From assembly GCA_964537035.1 (NCBI GenBank), contig CAZIAK010000014.1, positions 1 through 64,000 on the forward strand: a stretch of DNA of 64,000 nucleotides. Direction: 5' to 3'. Shown here one piece after another: positions 52,232-60,573 of this stretch (position 1 is the first letter of the stretch; each line of letters opens with the position of its first letter). Made by a program: the position numbers and the translations under genes. The stretch comes from CAZIAK01 sp964537035 (GTDB taxonomy: Bacteria > Planctomycetota > B15-G4). Below the pieces are notes generated by a model, which worked only from the letters and a program-made list of their open reading frames with translations, was not told the origin of the DNA and searched no databases.

Positions 52232-55200
52232 TCAGAGGGCGGCCAGCTGATTGCGGGCGGCTGGGGCAGAGGGCGTGTGGCCGTATCGCTCGAGCACTTC
52301 TTCGTAGCGGGCCGCGGCCTGGGTGGTCTGTCCCAGGGCGGTGAGGCAGCCACCCGCCAGCACCAGGGCCTGGGCCACCTCGTCGTCGTGGGCGTAGAGC
52401 ACGGCGACCTTCAGAAACTCTGACAGCGCCTCTTCGGTGCGGCCGTCAGCCAGGCTCAGCTGGCCCATGGCGATGCGGGCTCGGGCGGCGAGCACTCCCT
52501 GGTCGTCGGCCACCACACGCTGTAGCGCTGCGCGAGCGGGACGGCTCTTGCCTTGCTGGGCCAGGGCCCGTCCGCGCCAGAGTTCGGCTTCGTTGCGGTT
52601 GGCGAAATCGGGGGCCGTGCGGGCCAGATCCCCCAGCACCTTCTCGGCCTCGCTCCAGCGGTCGAGCTGGCACAGGGCCAAGCCGAGGCGAAAGCGGCAC
52701 GAGGGGGCCACGTCGTGGCCAGGGTGCTCGTCAAGCAGCAGCTGCAACCAGGGCACGGCGGTCTCGAACTGGTCGAGGCGAAAGGCCGACTCGCCCGCGA
52801 GGAACATGGCCTCTCCCGCCAGCTCGCTCTGGGGATGGTCTTTGACCAGCTGGGCGAAGCTGCGGCTGGCAGCGACCGGGTCGTCAGCGCGCAGGGCGGT
52901 GAAGCCTGCCTTGTAGAGGGCCTTGTCCGGCAGGGGGCTGGCGGCGGCGGAGGCGGCGGCCTGATAGAGGGGCAGGGCCCGGGCGTCGTCTCCCGCAGCG
53001 AAGTGGGCCTCGGCGACGAAGAACGCGGCTTCGGCCGCATCCCGGTTGTCAGGGGCCAGTTCGAGGGCTCGGCCGATGGTGTCCTGGGCTGCGGCGAGGT
53101 CGCCTGCGTCGAGGGCCACCCAGGTGGCTTCGACCAGAGCGGCAGGAGCAAGCGCCCCGTCGTTCGCCAGCTGATCGAGGAGGGCCTGAGCCTTCTCTGG
53201 CTGGCCCGCGGCGACCCAGGCGGCGCTCACCGTGCGGGCCGAGGCGAGCAGCCGTTCGCTGGCCGGGGTCAGGGCCTCCAGGGCGTTCCAGGCCTGCTCG
53301 GCCAGGTCGGGGCGGCCCTGCTCGTGGCGGCACCAGACCAGCAGCTCCAGCGCCGCGAGGTGCAGCTCGTGGGCGGCTGCCGGGTCGGCGGATGCTGCGC
53401 CTGTGCGCCGGGGATCCTCGGAGAGCAGAGGCGCCAGGGCAGTCACCGCGTCGTCAGCTCGTCCCAGGTCGACTAGGGCCCAGGCCAGACCGTAGCGAGC
53501 GGCGTGGGTCGTGGCGTGGTGGGGATACCCATCCAGCAGCTGCTGGTAGGTCTGGGCGGCGACGGCGGTCTGCCCGGTGGCGGCCAGGGCATCGGCCAGT
53601 TCGAGCAGGGCCTGGGGGGCTTGATCACTCTCGGGGTGGCGGTCGAGCAAGGCGCTGAGTTGCACGATGCGTTCGCCGTCGTCAGCCCCTCGCGAGAGCC
53701 CCAGCAGGGCCTCGGCACCGTGGTCGCCCTGGGGATGGCGTCGCAGGTAGAGCTGCCAGGCCGCTCGGGCCTGCTTGGTGTCGCCCAGCTCTGAGTGGCA
53801 GCGGCCTTCCATGGCCAGGGCCTCTTCGGCCTCGGGGGCGTCTGGGTGCTGGCTGGCGAGGTCGCTGAACACCGTGGCGGCGGCGCCGAGATCACCCAGC
53901 TGGTAGTGGCACCAGGCCCTACGGGAGGCGGCGCGGGTGCTCGACCCCGAGCGCGCGAACTCGGCCTCGGCCTGTCCCCAGCGCTCCAGGGCAAAGAGGG
54001 CTTCGCCACGGGTCAGGAAGAGGTCTGGCTCTGCGGCGCCCCCGGCGAGCAGCTGATCGACCAGTTGCAACGCTCCCTCGGGATCACCGCTGTTCAGGCT
54101 GGTCACTGCGGCGGCGTGCAGGGCGCTGGCCGAGCTGCCCTTGGCGTAGGCCCTGGCGGCCTCTGCGGAACGCCCACCGGCCACCAGCAGGTCTCCCCGG
54201 GCCACCTGGATGTGTCCCGCGAGCTCTTCGCCGGGCGACGCCGCGCTGGCCCGGTCGAGGGTGGCCAGGGCCTCGTCGTCTCGGCCGAGCTCAGCCAGGG
54301 CGTTGGCGCGCCAGTAGTCGGTCTCTGCGTTGTCCGCGACGATGTCTGCCGAGAGGGCCTCCCAGGCGCCGCTGGCGTCGTTCATGGCCAGCCGTTGCAC
54401 GCCGAGCTGAAACATGGCCTCGGCAGCGAAGGGGCTGGCCGGAAAACGCTCGACGAGCTGCTCAAAAGTGTGCGCCGCCGAGCGGTGGTCGTCTCGTTGG
54501 GCATGGGCGAAACCGGCGCCGCGCAAGGCTCCGTCGGCATAGGGGCCGGTGCCCACCTGCTCGTAGGCGGAGAGGGCAGCGCTGGGACGGTCGAGAGCCG
54601 CCAGGGCCTCGCCCCGCAAGAATTGCAGCTCTCGGGACAGCTCGGCGTCGAGGTCTCTGCGCAGCAGCTGCTCGATGAGCTCGACCGTGGGCAGGTTTTC
54701 GCCAAGCCGGTAGCTCGACCAGGCCAGGGCCGAGGTGGCGTCGTGGCTGTACGGTCCGTCGGGATCTTCCTCGAGCACCCTGGCGTAGCGGGGCATGGCG
54801 TCCCCCCAACGCTGCTGGGAGAAGTCGATCTCGGCCAGGAGAAACGTCGCTGGCGTGTGCAGGTAGGTGGCCGGCAGCTCGAGCACGGTGAGGAGCGCGG
54901 CGGCCGCCTCGCGGTGGCGGCCAGCGGCGAGCTCGCACTGTCCCAGACGCAGGCAGGCTTCGGCCCTGAAGGAGAAGTTCGGTCGGCCGGCCAGGTCGGC
55001 GAAGTGGGGGCGAGCCTCGCTCTGGCGGTCCAGCTCGAACAGGGCCGTGCCCAAGCGGTAGCGCACCAAATCGCTGCGATCGTGCCGGGCGTGGTCGGCG
55101 AGGAACGACTGGGCTTCGTCGACGATGAGCTCGTGGAGGTCACGGTCAGACAGGCCGTCGATGTAGCGAGCCTGGTCGTCCGCGTCGTCGACGGGTCCGG

Positions 55201-55246
55201 GGAGGAGCAGAACAAGGCAGGTGACCAACGAACACAGCGACACCAT
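52232..55246 (-). CDS. Secreted 1004-aa TPR protein of the ExbBD operon
   Basis: It has an N-terminal signal peptide (about residues 1-18, LCSLVTCLVLLLPGP) and then almost uninterrupted TPR repeats to the end; AEACLRLGQCELAAGRHREA and AACRWCHYQLGDLGAAATVF-like units show the helix-turn-helix period. It resembles the periplasmic TPR proteins (YbgF/CpoB, BamD-like) that accompany Tol and Exb systems, though it is far longer. It is the first gene of the minus-strand unit TPR-exbB-exbD-chimeric protein. A good sigma70-type promoter lies at 55331-55359, giving a leader of about 80 nt. The role is probably scaffolding of the trans-envelope complex, which is inference from context. Confidence 0.85.
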   Translation of the reverse strand: MVSLCSLVTCLVLLLPGPVDDADDQARYIDGLSDRDLHELIVDEAQSFLADHARHDRSDLVRYRLGTALFELDRQSEARPHFADLAGRPNFSFRAEACLRLGQCELAAGRHREAAAALLTVLELPATYLHTPATFLLAEIDFSQQRWGDAMPRYARVLEEDPDGPYSHDATSALAWSSYRLGENLPTVELIEQLLRRDLDAELSRELQFLRGEALAALDRPSAALSAYEQVGTGPYADGALRGAGFAHAQRDDHRSAAHTFEQLVERFPASPFAAEAMFQLGVQRLAMNDASGAWEALSADIVADNAETDYWRANALAELGRDDEALATLDRASAASPGEELAGHIQVARGDLLVAGGRSAEAARAYAKGSSASALHAAAVTSLNSGDPEGALQLVDQLLAGGAAEPDLFLTRGEALFALERWGQAEAEFARSGSSTRAASRRAWCHYQLGDLGAAATVFSDLASQHPDAPEAEEALAMEGRCHSELGDTKQARAAWQLYLRRHPQGDHGAEALLGLSRGADDGERIVQLSALLDRHPESDQAPQALLELADALAATGQTAVAAQTYQQLLDGYPHHATTHAARYGLAWALVDLGRADDAVTALAPLLSEDPRRTGAASADPAAAHELHLAALELLVWCRHEQGRPDLAEQAWNALEALTPASERLLASARTVSAAWVAAGQPEKAQALLDQLANDGALAPAALVEATWVALDAGDLAAAQDTIGRALELAPDNRDAAEAAFFVAEAHFAAGDDARALPLYQAAASAAASPLPDKALYKAGFTALRADDPVAASRSFAQLVKDHPQSELAGEAMFLAGESAFRLDQFETAVPWLQLLLDEHPGHDVAPSCRFRLGLALCQLDRWSEAEKVLGDLARTAPDFANRNEAELWRGRALAQQGKSRPARAALQRVVADDQGVLAARARIAMGQLSLADGRTEEALSEFLKVAVLYAHDDEVAQALVLAGGCLTALGQTTQAAARYEEVLERYGHTPSAPAARNQLAAL

Positions 55247-55330
55247 GGCGAGCGCTCCTGGGTAGGCCCCCTGACCAGTCCACCGGAGCGGGTGGCTGGG
55301 TCACGACGAGCCCGGGGTTGAAGGCTGGCT

Positions 55331-55359
55331 ATTACAGGTGTAGCTGTAGCTTCTGGCAA
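55331..55359 (-). promoter_or_regulatory. Sigma70-type promoter of the TPR-ExbBD operon
   Basis: On the minus strand TTGCCA (55354-55359) is followed after exactly 17 nt by TGTAAT (55331-55336); each hexamer has 5/6 consensus matches. It is the best-looking sigma70-like promoter in the window. The first gene starts at 55246. Confidence 0.65.
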
Positions 55360-55476
55360 GTGGCGCTTCCGGGACGATCGCGGCGAGCCGGGCACCCCGA
55401 GGCGGCTCTCTCCTGGCGGTCCGGTGGGCAGGCTCTCGCTCTGCCCCGGGAACTGCGCTCTCCGACTGCCGCGGGG

Positions 55477-56340
55477 TCAGCTCTTGCGGGTGGCCACCAC
55501 GCCGTAGCCAAGGCAGAGGGCATCGTCTTTCGCGAAGCGTTCCATCAAGGCGAAAAAGAGCTGGGCCGCCGCCAGGAACGGCAAGGCCAGAGGACCTCTA
55601 ACAGGGTGCATCGTGACCGCACCATCGTGGTTACGTCTCTTTGCTGCCCAGTGCCGCAAGATGTACTGCGAGACGACCGCGCCCGCGGCGGTGGCCACGT
55701 TGCCCCGGGGCGTGATGCTGTCCACCTCGAGATTGTTGCGCTCCAGGACGTCTTTCAGGCCGTGGAGGGTGTAGCGTCGAAAGTCGAAGGGCAGCTGGTG
55801 CAGGGGTTGGACGAAGGGCACGGTGAAGAGCAGCTTGCCACCGGGTTTGAGCACCCTGGCCATCTCTGCCACGCAGCGCTCGGGGTCGGGCAGGTGCTCG
55901 AGCACCTCGACAGAGAGCACGGTGTCGCAGCTGGCGCTGGCCACGGGCAGCACCTGGCCATCTCCGAAGATGTCGATGATGCCCCGCACCCGTTCGATGT
56001 GGTCCCACAGCTTGGGGTTGAGGATGCCGAACACCACGGGGGGATATTCGAGCCCCCAGGTGCGCTCCACGTAGGGCGCGAAGTAGTGGTCGAACTGCCC
56101 TTCGCCCACGCCCACATCGAGCAGGGTGCCCTTGGCGTGGGGGGCCAGGGCGGCCACGCAGGCGTGCAGGTGCTTGTTGTCGAGCCAGTAGGCGCTGAAC
56201 GGGGTGCGCTTCTGCCAGAGCTTCAGCCGCTGGATGACGGAGTGTCGCGACGAGACGACGCTTTGCTGCGTGTCGGGGCGGGAGCTCACGGCGGGGTTCC
56301 AGGAGGCAGGGGAGGCACAGGATGGCTCAGCGGATAGCAT
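55477..56340 (-). CDS. Class I SAM-dependent methyltransferase
   Basis: A protein of 287 aa from the ATG at 56340; an upstream in-frame ATG at 56451 would overlap the divergent gene. The SAM-binding motif I is LLDVGVGEGQFDHYF, motif II/III is GDGQVLPVASASCDTVLSVE, and post-motif is EVLEHLPDPERCVAEMARVL followed by KPGGKLLFTVPFVQP, the UbiE/methyltransf_11 pattern. The C-terminal part holds a hydrophobic stretch (RGPLALPFLAAAQLFFALME) that may associate with the membrane. The substrate is unknown; lipid or polysaccharide methylation is common for such proteins. It is divergent from the NAD(P)HX epimerase gene by 73 bp. Confidence 0.88.
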   Translation of the reverse strand: MLSAEPSCASPASWNPAVSSRPDTQQSVVSSRHSVIQRLKLWQKRTPFSAYWLDNKHLHACVAALAPHAKGTLLDVGVGEGQFDHYFAPYVERTWGLEYPPVVFGILNPKLWDHIERVRGIIDIFGDGQVLPVASASCDTVLSVEVLEHLPDPERCVAEMARVLKPGGKLLFTVPFVQPLHQLPFDFRRYTLHGLKDVLERNNLEVDSITPRGNVATAAGAVVSQYILRHWAAKRRNHDGAVTMHPVRGPLALPFLAAAQLFFALMERFAKDDALCLGYGVVATRKS

Positions 56341-56413
56341 TGTGTGGGCCGGGGACCGCTCCGCAAGGCCTCGTCGCCCAGAGCTCATCCGTTTCAGCAG
56401 CTGCGACCGACTC

Positions 56414-57076
56414 ATGACCCACTGGCACGACTGCGACGCGTCGCCATCCATCGCCTACTCGGCGGAGGAGGCCAGGGACATGGATCTCTGGTTGGCCGAC
56501 GAGCGGGGCTTCTCGATCCAGACGCTCATGGAGTCTGCCGGGAGCTGTCTGGCGGTGGCCGTGCTCGAGCTGGCGGCCGAGCGTGAACTCGAACGGGTGG
56601 TGTACATGGTGGGGCCGGGCAACAACGGCGGGGATGCCCTGGTGGCTCGCTCCGTCACAGCAGACCAGCTGCCAGGCGAGATCTGGCAGCCCTTGGCCGA
56701 CGGCCGGGTGCCCCACCTCGACGAGCAGACCCTGGTGGTCGATGGCCTGTTCGGCGTGGGGCTGGCCAGGCCCCTCAGCGGCGCGGCCCGGGCGGCGGTC
56801 GAGCTGGTCCTGGGCAGCAGCGCCTTCGTGTTGGCCGTGGACATCCCCAGCGGTCTCTGCGCCACCACCGGTCAGGTCCTGGGCAAGACCGCCGCAGACT
56901 CGTCGGGAGGCGTGGCGGTGCGGGCCGATCGCACGGTCACCTTCGTCGGCCCCAAGCAGGGCTTCTTCGTGGGGGACGGACCCCGTCATGTGGGTCGCTG
57001 GCAGGCGGTGGAGATCGGTTTCCCCGCGGCCGAGGCCGAGGCCTGGGTCGCTGCTCGCCGTGAGCGGGCGAACTGA
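56414..57076 (+). CDS. nnrE: NAD(P)H-hydrate epimerase
   Basis: A protein of 220 aa from the ATG at 56414, where family similarity begins. Signatures are VGPGNNGGDALVARS (GNNGGD), VVDGLFGVGLARPLSG and LAVDIPSGLCATTGQVLG (DxPSG). The enzyme epimerises damaged NAD(P)HX so that the S form can be repaired by the dehydratase NnrD, which in many bacteria is fused behind it; here only the epimerase domain is present. The gene ends 30 bp before the N gap at 57107, and the frame closes normally with TGA, so it is complete. Confidence 0.93.
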   Translation: MTHWHDCDASPSIAYSAEEARDMDLWLADERGFSIQTLMESAGSCLAVAVLELAAERELERVVYMVGPGNNGGDALVARSVTADQLPGEIWQPLADGRVPHLDEQTLVVDGLFGVGLARPLSGAARAAVELVLGSSAFVLAVDIPSGLCATTGQVLGKTAADSSGGVAVRADRTVTFVGPKQGFFVGDGPRHVGRWQAVEIGFPAAEAEAWVAARRERAN

Positions 57077-57088
57077 GCGACCGAGCGC

Positions 57089-57224
57089 GTGCGTTGAGCG
57101 GAGCGGNNNNNNNNNNNNNNNNNNNNNNNNNNNNNNNNNNNNNNNNNNNNNNNNNNNNNNNNNNNNNNNNNNNNNNNNNNNNNNNNNNNNNNNNNNNNNN
57201 NNNNNNGTGCGTTGAGCGGAGCGG
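57089..57224. repeat. Assembly gap flanked by an identical 18-bp direct repeat
   Basis: The 18 bases gtgcgttgagcggagcgg end the left contig (57089-57106) and begin the right one (57207-57224), with further gagcg-rich degenerate units on both sides. As at 34504, the 100-N gap may be a contig overlap or a collapsed short tandem repeat rather than missing genes. Confidence 0.8.
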
Positions 57225-57271
57225 ACGAGCGTGCGAGCTGAGCCGAAGGGTTGCGCTCCGGGGCGCGGGCC

Positions 57272-58723
57272 CTACTTGAGGTAGCCCAGCTCGCGCAGCA
57301 CGGACTGCTCGAACTCCATCAGGTTCAGGCCGTCGGCGTCCATGGGCACGGCTTGCAGCTCCTGGGATGAGCGCAGCAGCTCTTCCATCCAGCTCTGCAG
57401 GTCAGCGAGCATTTCGTCGGCCACCTCGGGGTGCTCGGCGGACACGTCGTGCTGCTCTTCTGGGTCGGCTTGCAGATCGTAGAGCTCGACTCGCTTTGCG
57501 GCGCCGTGCCAGACCAGCAGCCAGCCATTGCGGCGAATGCCCCTGATGGCGAAGCGCTCGTTGGCCACCTCGGAGTAGATGGCTGCGTCGGTAGAGGAGG
57601 GCCCGGCGCCGTCGAGGATCGGCAGCAGCGACGAGCCCCGCCAGTCGGACGGCTGAGGCAGGTCGAGCCAGTCGAGGATCGTGGGCGCCACGTCGAGCAG
57701 TTCGACGGGCGACTCGATCACCGTGCCAGCGAAACCGTCGTCGGGGAAGCGCACGATGAGCGGGACGTGGGTCAGCTCGCGGAAGATCTTCGGACCGTGT
57801 CCCCAGCCGCCGTGCTCCATGAACTCTTCGCCGTGGTCGGAGAGGACGATGAGCAGGGTGTTGTCCCAGAGGCCCCGGTCTCGCAGGCCCTGTTCGAGGG
57901 CGGCCATGCGGTCGTCGGCGTAGGCGATGCCGTTGTCATAGAAGCCCATGATCTCATCGAGCTGCGCCGGGGTGGGGTGGGGCAGGTGGGTGGTGAGATC
58001 GGTGGTGATCGCCGGATAGCCCTCTTGTTTCAGGAACTGCTCGGAGCGCCGTTCGGTGAAGGCCTTCTTGAAGGGCACGGGCGCCCGGTAGGGGTCGTGC
58101 ACGTCGTAGCTGTGCAAGAACAGGAACATGCGGTCGTCGTCATCGGCGTCGGCCTGCCAGTCATCGAGCCAGGTGAACAGGCGCGGCAGGCTCTCGGCCA
58201 GGGTGGATTCGGTGGGCCTGGACGCGTTCCAGAAATGGTCGAAGCCCTGGGCGAAGCCGTAGGTGCGGCTGACGAGGCCGCCCCCGGTGAAGGCGGCGGT
58301 GTCATAGCCCGCGTCCTCGAGCACCTCGGCCAGCGTCACCACCGTGTCGGACAGACGGAGCTTGGTCACGTTCTGCATGTGGTTGGCGCCGTCGTCCCGG
58401 ACGATGCCGAACTGGGGTGGATACAGCGACGTGAGCATCGACAGGTGGCTGGCCAGGGTCACGCTGGCCTGGGAGAAGACCTGGGCGAAGCGCACCGCAC
58501 GCTGGGCGAGATCGTCGAGGTGCGGGCTCGTGTTGCGCTCGTGGCCGTAGCAGCCCAGGTTGTCGGCGCGCAGGGTGTCGAGGGAGACCAGCACCACGTG
58601 GGGGCGTGCAGCCTGTGCGCGGTCTTCAGAGTCGCTGCAACCTGTGGCGGCCAGGGCCGCGAGCAGCGCCAAGCCGGTGAGGGCCAGGGCGTGCCGCGAG
58701 TGCCGAGTCTGAAGCGTGGTCAT
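57272..58723 (-). CDS. Sulfatase-superfamily lipoprotein without formylglycine motif (Thr type)
   Basis: A protein of 483 aa with lipobox LAATGC (Cys29). The metal-binding start VVLVSLDTLRADNLGCYG is normal for the superfamily, but where sulfatases have C/S-x-P-x-R it reads SVTLASHLSMLTS. Thr89 lies in the position of the Thr nucleophile of phosphoglycerol-transferase-like members, and no Cys is available for maturation. LLIVLSDHGEEFMEHGGWGHG supplies the second metal site. It may be a phosphodiesterase or phosphotransferase rather than a sulfatase. The C-terminus, SVLRELGYLK, matches the LGY tail of the 39184 gene. It lies 14 bp after the P-loop ATPase gene and is probably co-transcribed with it. 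Confidence 0.88.
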   Translation of the reverse strand: MTTLQTRHSRHALALTGLALLAALAATGCSDSEDRAQAARPHVVLVSLDTLRADNLGCYGHERNTSPHLDDLAQRAVRFAQVFSQASVTLASHLSMLTSLYPPQFGIVRDDGANHMQNVTKLRLSDTVVTLAEVLEDAGYDTAAFTGGGLVSRTYGFAQGFDHFWNASRPTESTLAESLPRLFTWLDDWQADADDDDRMFLFLHSYDVHDPYRAPVPFKKAFTERRSEQFLKQEGYPAITTDLTTHLPHPTPAQLDEIMGFYDNGIAYADDRMAALEQGLRDRGLWDNTLLIVLSDHGEEFMEHGGWGHGPKIFRELTHVPLIVRFPDDGFAGTVIESPVELLDVAPTILDWLDLPQPSDWRGSSLLPILDGAGPSSTDAAIYSEVANERFAIRGIRRNGWLLVWHGAAKRVELYDLQADPEEQHDVSAEHPEVADEMLADLQSWMEELLRSSQELQAVPMDADGLNLMEFEQSVLRELGYLK

Positions 58724-58737
58724 GGTCGCCGTCGCGC

Positions 58738-60252
58738 TCAGTTGAGTGTGCGCCGCAGCAGGCCGGCGCGATCGATCCAGCTGGCCCGCACCACGTCGAA
58801 GGCGGCACGGGGCAGGCGCCAGGCTTCGTGATCGTCCGCGAGGTCGTTGGGCAGGTCCTTCACGTACTGAAGGAAGACCTCGGAGAGGAAGCCGAAGGCG
58901 TATCGGGGCGTGCCCAGAGCGGCGAACGTCTCGAGCACGTAGTCGAGGTCGAGGTCATCGCCGAGCAGCTCGGACAGGTTCTGCACCGGGCTCGCGGAGG
59001 TCTTGCAAGCGGCCAGGCGCTGATTGGCGATCTCGTAGAGCTCCCGGCCTGTCCATTTGAGCTCGGCGAGCAGGTTGCTCTTGTCGAGGCGCATGCGCTT
59101 GAGCTCGTCGCTGGAGGCGTTGCGCCAGAGCGACTCCATCTCGATGGGCAGGAACAGCTTGAGCCCCAGTCGCGGATGCTGGAGCAGCTTGATGTCGAGG
59201 ATGCGCTTGACGAACTCTTGCATGCGCGCCGGGCTGTCACAGAGCAGGGTCGGCTCGTCGACGCGATCCATGAGCACGTAGAGGCCCTGGTAACCCGCGG
59301 CATCGAGCAGCCCCAGGAAGCGCTGGAGCAGCTCGTAGCGGGACGCCTCGTCATTGCCCTCGGGCAGCACCAGGTCAGCGCGCTCCTTGCTGTCGAGAGT
59401 GCGCAGCAGGCGAGCGAGAGGCTCGTGATCGGCGTGGAGTACACGCACCGAGCGGTCGGCTCGGCGGGCCTGTCGGGCTCGGGCAGCGTCGCGCGCAGCG
59501 GCCACCAGCCAGGGCAGCACGGCCAGGGCCAGGCCCACTCCGTAGCAGACCGGCCGGTGCTCGGCGAGGAACGACAGATCGGAGAGCTCGTCGAAGCGGG
59601 GCACGATGTGAGGGGACACGGCCAGCAGCACACCCAGGGCCGAGAGAGCCACGCGCTGCAGCGCGCCCGAGCCGCCACGCATCACGGCCAGACCAGCGGA
59701 CCTGGCCAGCCCGCTCAAGGCGTCAGACGTGGTGTGGGTCTTCGAGTCGTGATAGAGCGCGGTGAGCAGGGCCAGATCGATCTGCTGCTTGTGGCTCAGC
59801 TCGGCCTTGTGGCTGCCATCGAGCAGGCCGTCGACGAGCTGGGTCACGCCCAGGGACAAGATGCTGTCGAGGTGGTCCGAGATCTCCCAGCTGCCCAGCA
59901 CCTCTGGAGAGGACGTGACTCCGGAGCGCCGTCCGCCCACCGTTCGACCCAGGGCCTCGATGTAGCCGTTGAAGTCGATGTACTCGACGTCGAACACGGC
60001 CCTGTCCCGGTGGGCCTGGTTGTGGGCCTCAAGCCGGCGCCGCATCATCAAGCGCAGGCCGCTCTTGCCGCTGCCCTTCTCGCCGAACACGATCCCCGGG
60101 GAGGGCGCCGCGGGGTCACCGAAGACCCGGTCGAACCCCGAGTGCACCGCCGACATCTCGATCTGGGTGAGGATCAGGTCCTTGTCAGCATCTTCACAGG
60201 CGAAGGGGTCGGCGATGAGCCCCCAATGATCGCGCCACTTCTGGGTGAACAT
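58738..60252 (-). CDS. Membrane-associated P-loop ATPase (KAP-like)
   Basis: A protein of 504 aa. Walker A is GEKGSGKS (residues 57-64) and a Walker-B-like strand is YVLMDRVDEP. Two hydrophobic segments (about 200-220 and 236-257) sit between the Walker motifs, the layout of KAP-type NTPases, which insert membrane helices into the P-loop domain. The N-terminus (WGLIADPFACEDADKDLILT) has the look of AAA-type ATPases with an N-terminal DPF motif. The biological role is unknown. It is upstream of the Thr-type sulfatase-fold lipoprotein with a 14-bp gap. Confidence 0.75.
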   Translation of the reverse strand: MFTQKWRDHWGLIADPFACEDADKDLILTQIEMSAVHSGFDRVFGDPAAPSPGIVFGEKGSGKSGLRLMMRRRLEAHNQAHRDRAVFDVEYIDFNGYIEALGRTVGGRRSGVTSSPEVLGSWEISDHLDSILSLGVTQLVDGLLDGSHKAELSHKQQIDLALLTALYHDSKTHTTSDALSGLARSAGLAVMRGGSGALQRVALSALGVLLAVSPHIVPRFDELSDLSFLAEHRPVCYGVGLALAVLPWLVAAARDAARARQARRADRSVRVLHADHEPLARLLRTLDSKERADLVLPEGNDEASRYELLQRFLGLLDAAGYQGLYVLMDRVDEPTLLCDSPARMQEFVKRILDIKLLQHPRLGLKLFLPIEMESLWRNASSDELKRMRLDKSNLLAELKWTGRELYEIANQRLAACKTSASPVQNLSELLGDDLDLDYVLETFAALGTPRYAFGFLSEVFLQYVKDLPNDLADDHEAWRLPRAAFDVVRASWIDRAGLLRRTLN

Positions 60253-60454
60253 CGCGTGGTCCGGCGGTCGAGGAATCGGGTCGGAGAGGAGACGCCCAGG
60301 TGGTGGTCATGCGCTCTCGGGTCGAGTTCACCTGGGTCGACGCTGACTCTAACGGCAGGGTAGAGGGCGGACCAGTTCCAGCACCGTGGCGATTGGCGCA
60401 CCGCGAGCGGGGCAGCGCTCACCGAGGTGTCATCAGGGTGCCCATGAACGTGAA

Positions 60455-60488
60455 GAACCCCCCTCGCGAAAGATCGCGAGGGGGGTTC
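60455..60488 (-). terminator. Strong terminator of the exported-protein gene, first hairpin (distal)
   Basis: A perfect 14-bp stem gaacccccctcgcg/cgcgaggggggttc with a 6-nt loop (aaagat) lies 86 bp past the stop of the minus-strand gene at 60574, and on that strand is followed by ttcacgttc. It is the strongest terminator-like hairpin in the window and could act in both directions. Confidence 0.8.
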
Positions 60489-60497
60489 TCGTTTGGG

Positions 60498-60521
60498 CCC
60501 CACCGTCACAGGGACGGTGGG
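60498..60521 (-). terminator. Strong terminator of the exported-protein gene, second hairpin (proximal)
   Basis: A perfect 9-bp stem cccaccgtc/gacggtggg with a 6-nt loop (acaggg) sits 10 bp from the first hairpin, forming a tandem terminator behind the 60574-62118 gene. Confidence 0.65.
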
Positions 60522-60573
60522 ACCCGGGTTTCCATCATCTCTCAGACTGCGAGGGACTCAGGAAGGTTCCGAC

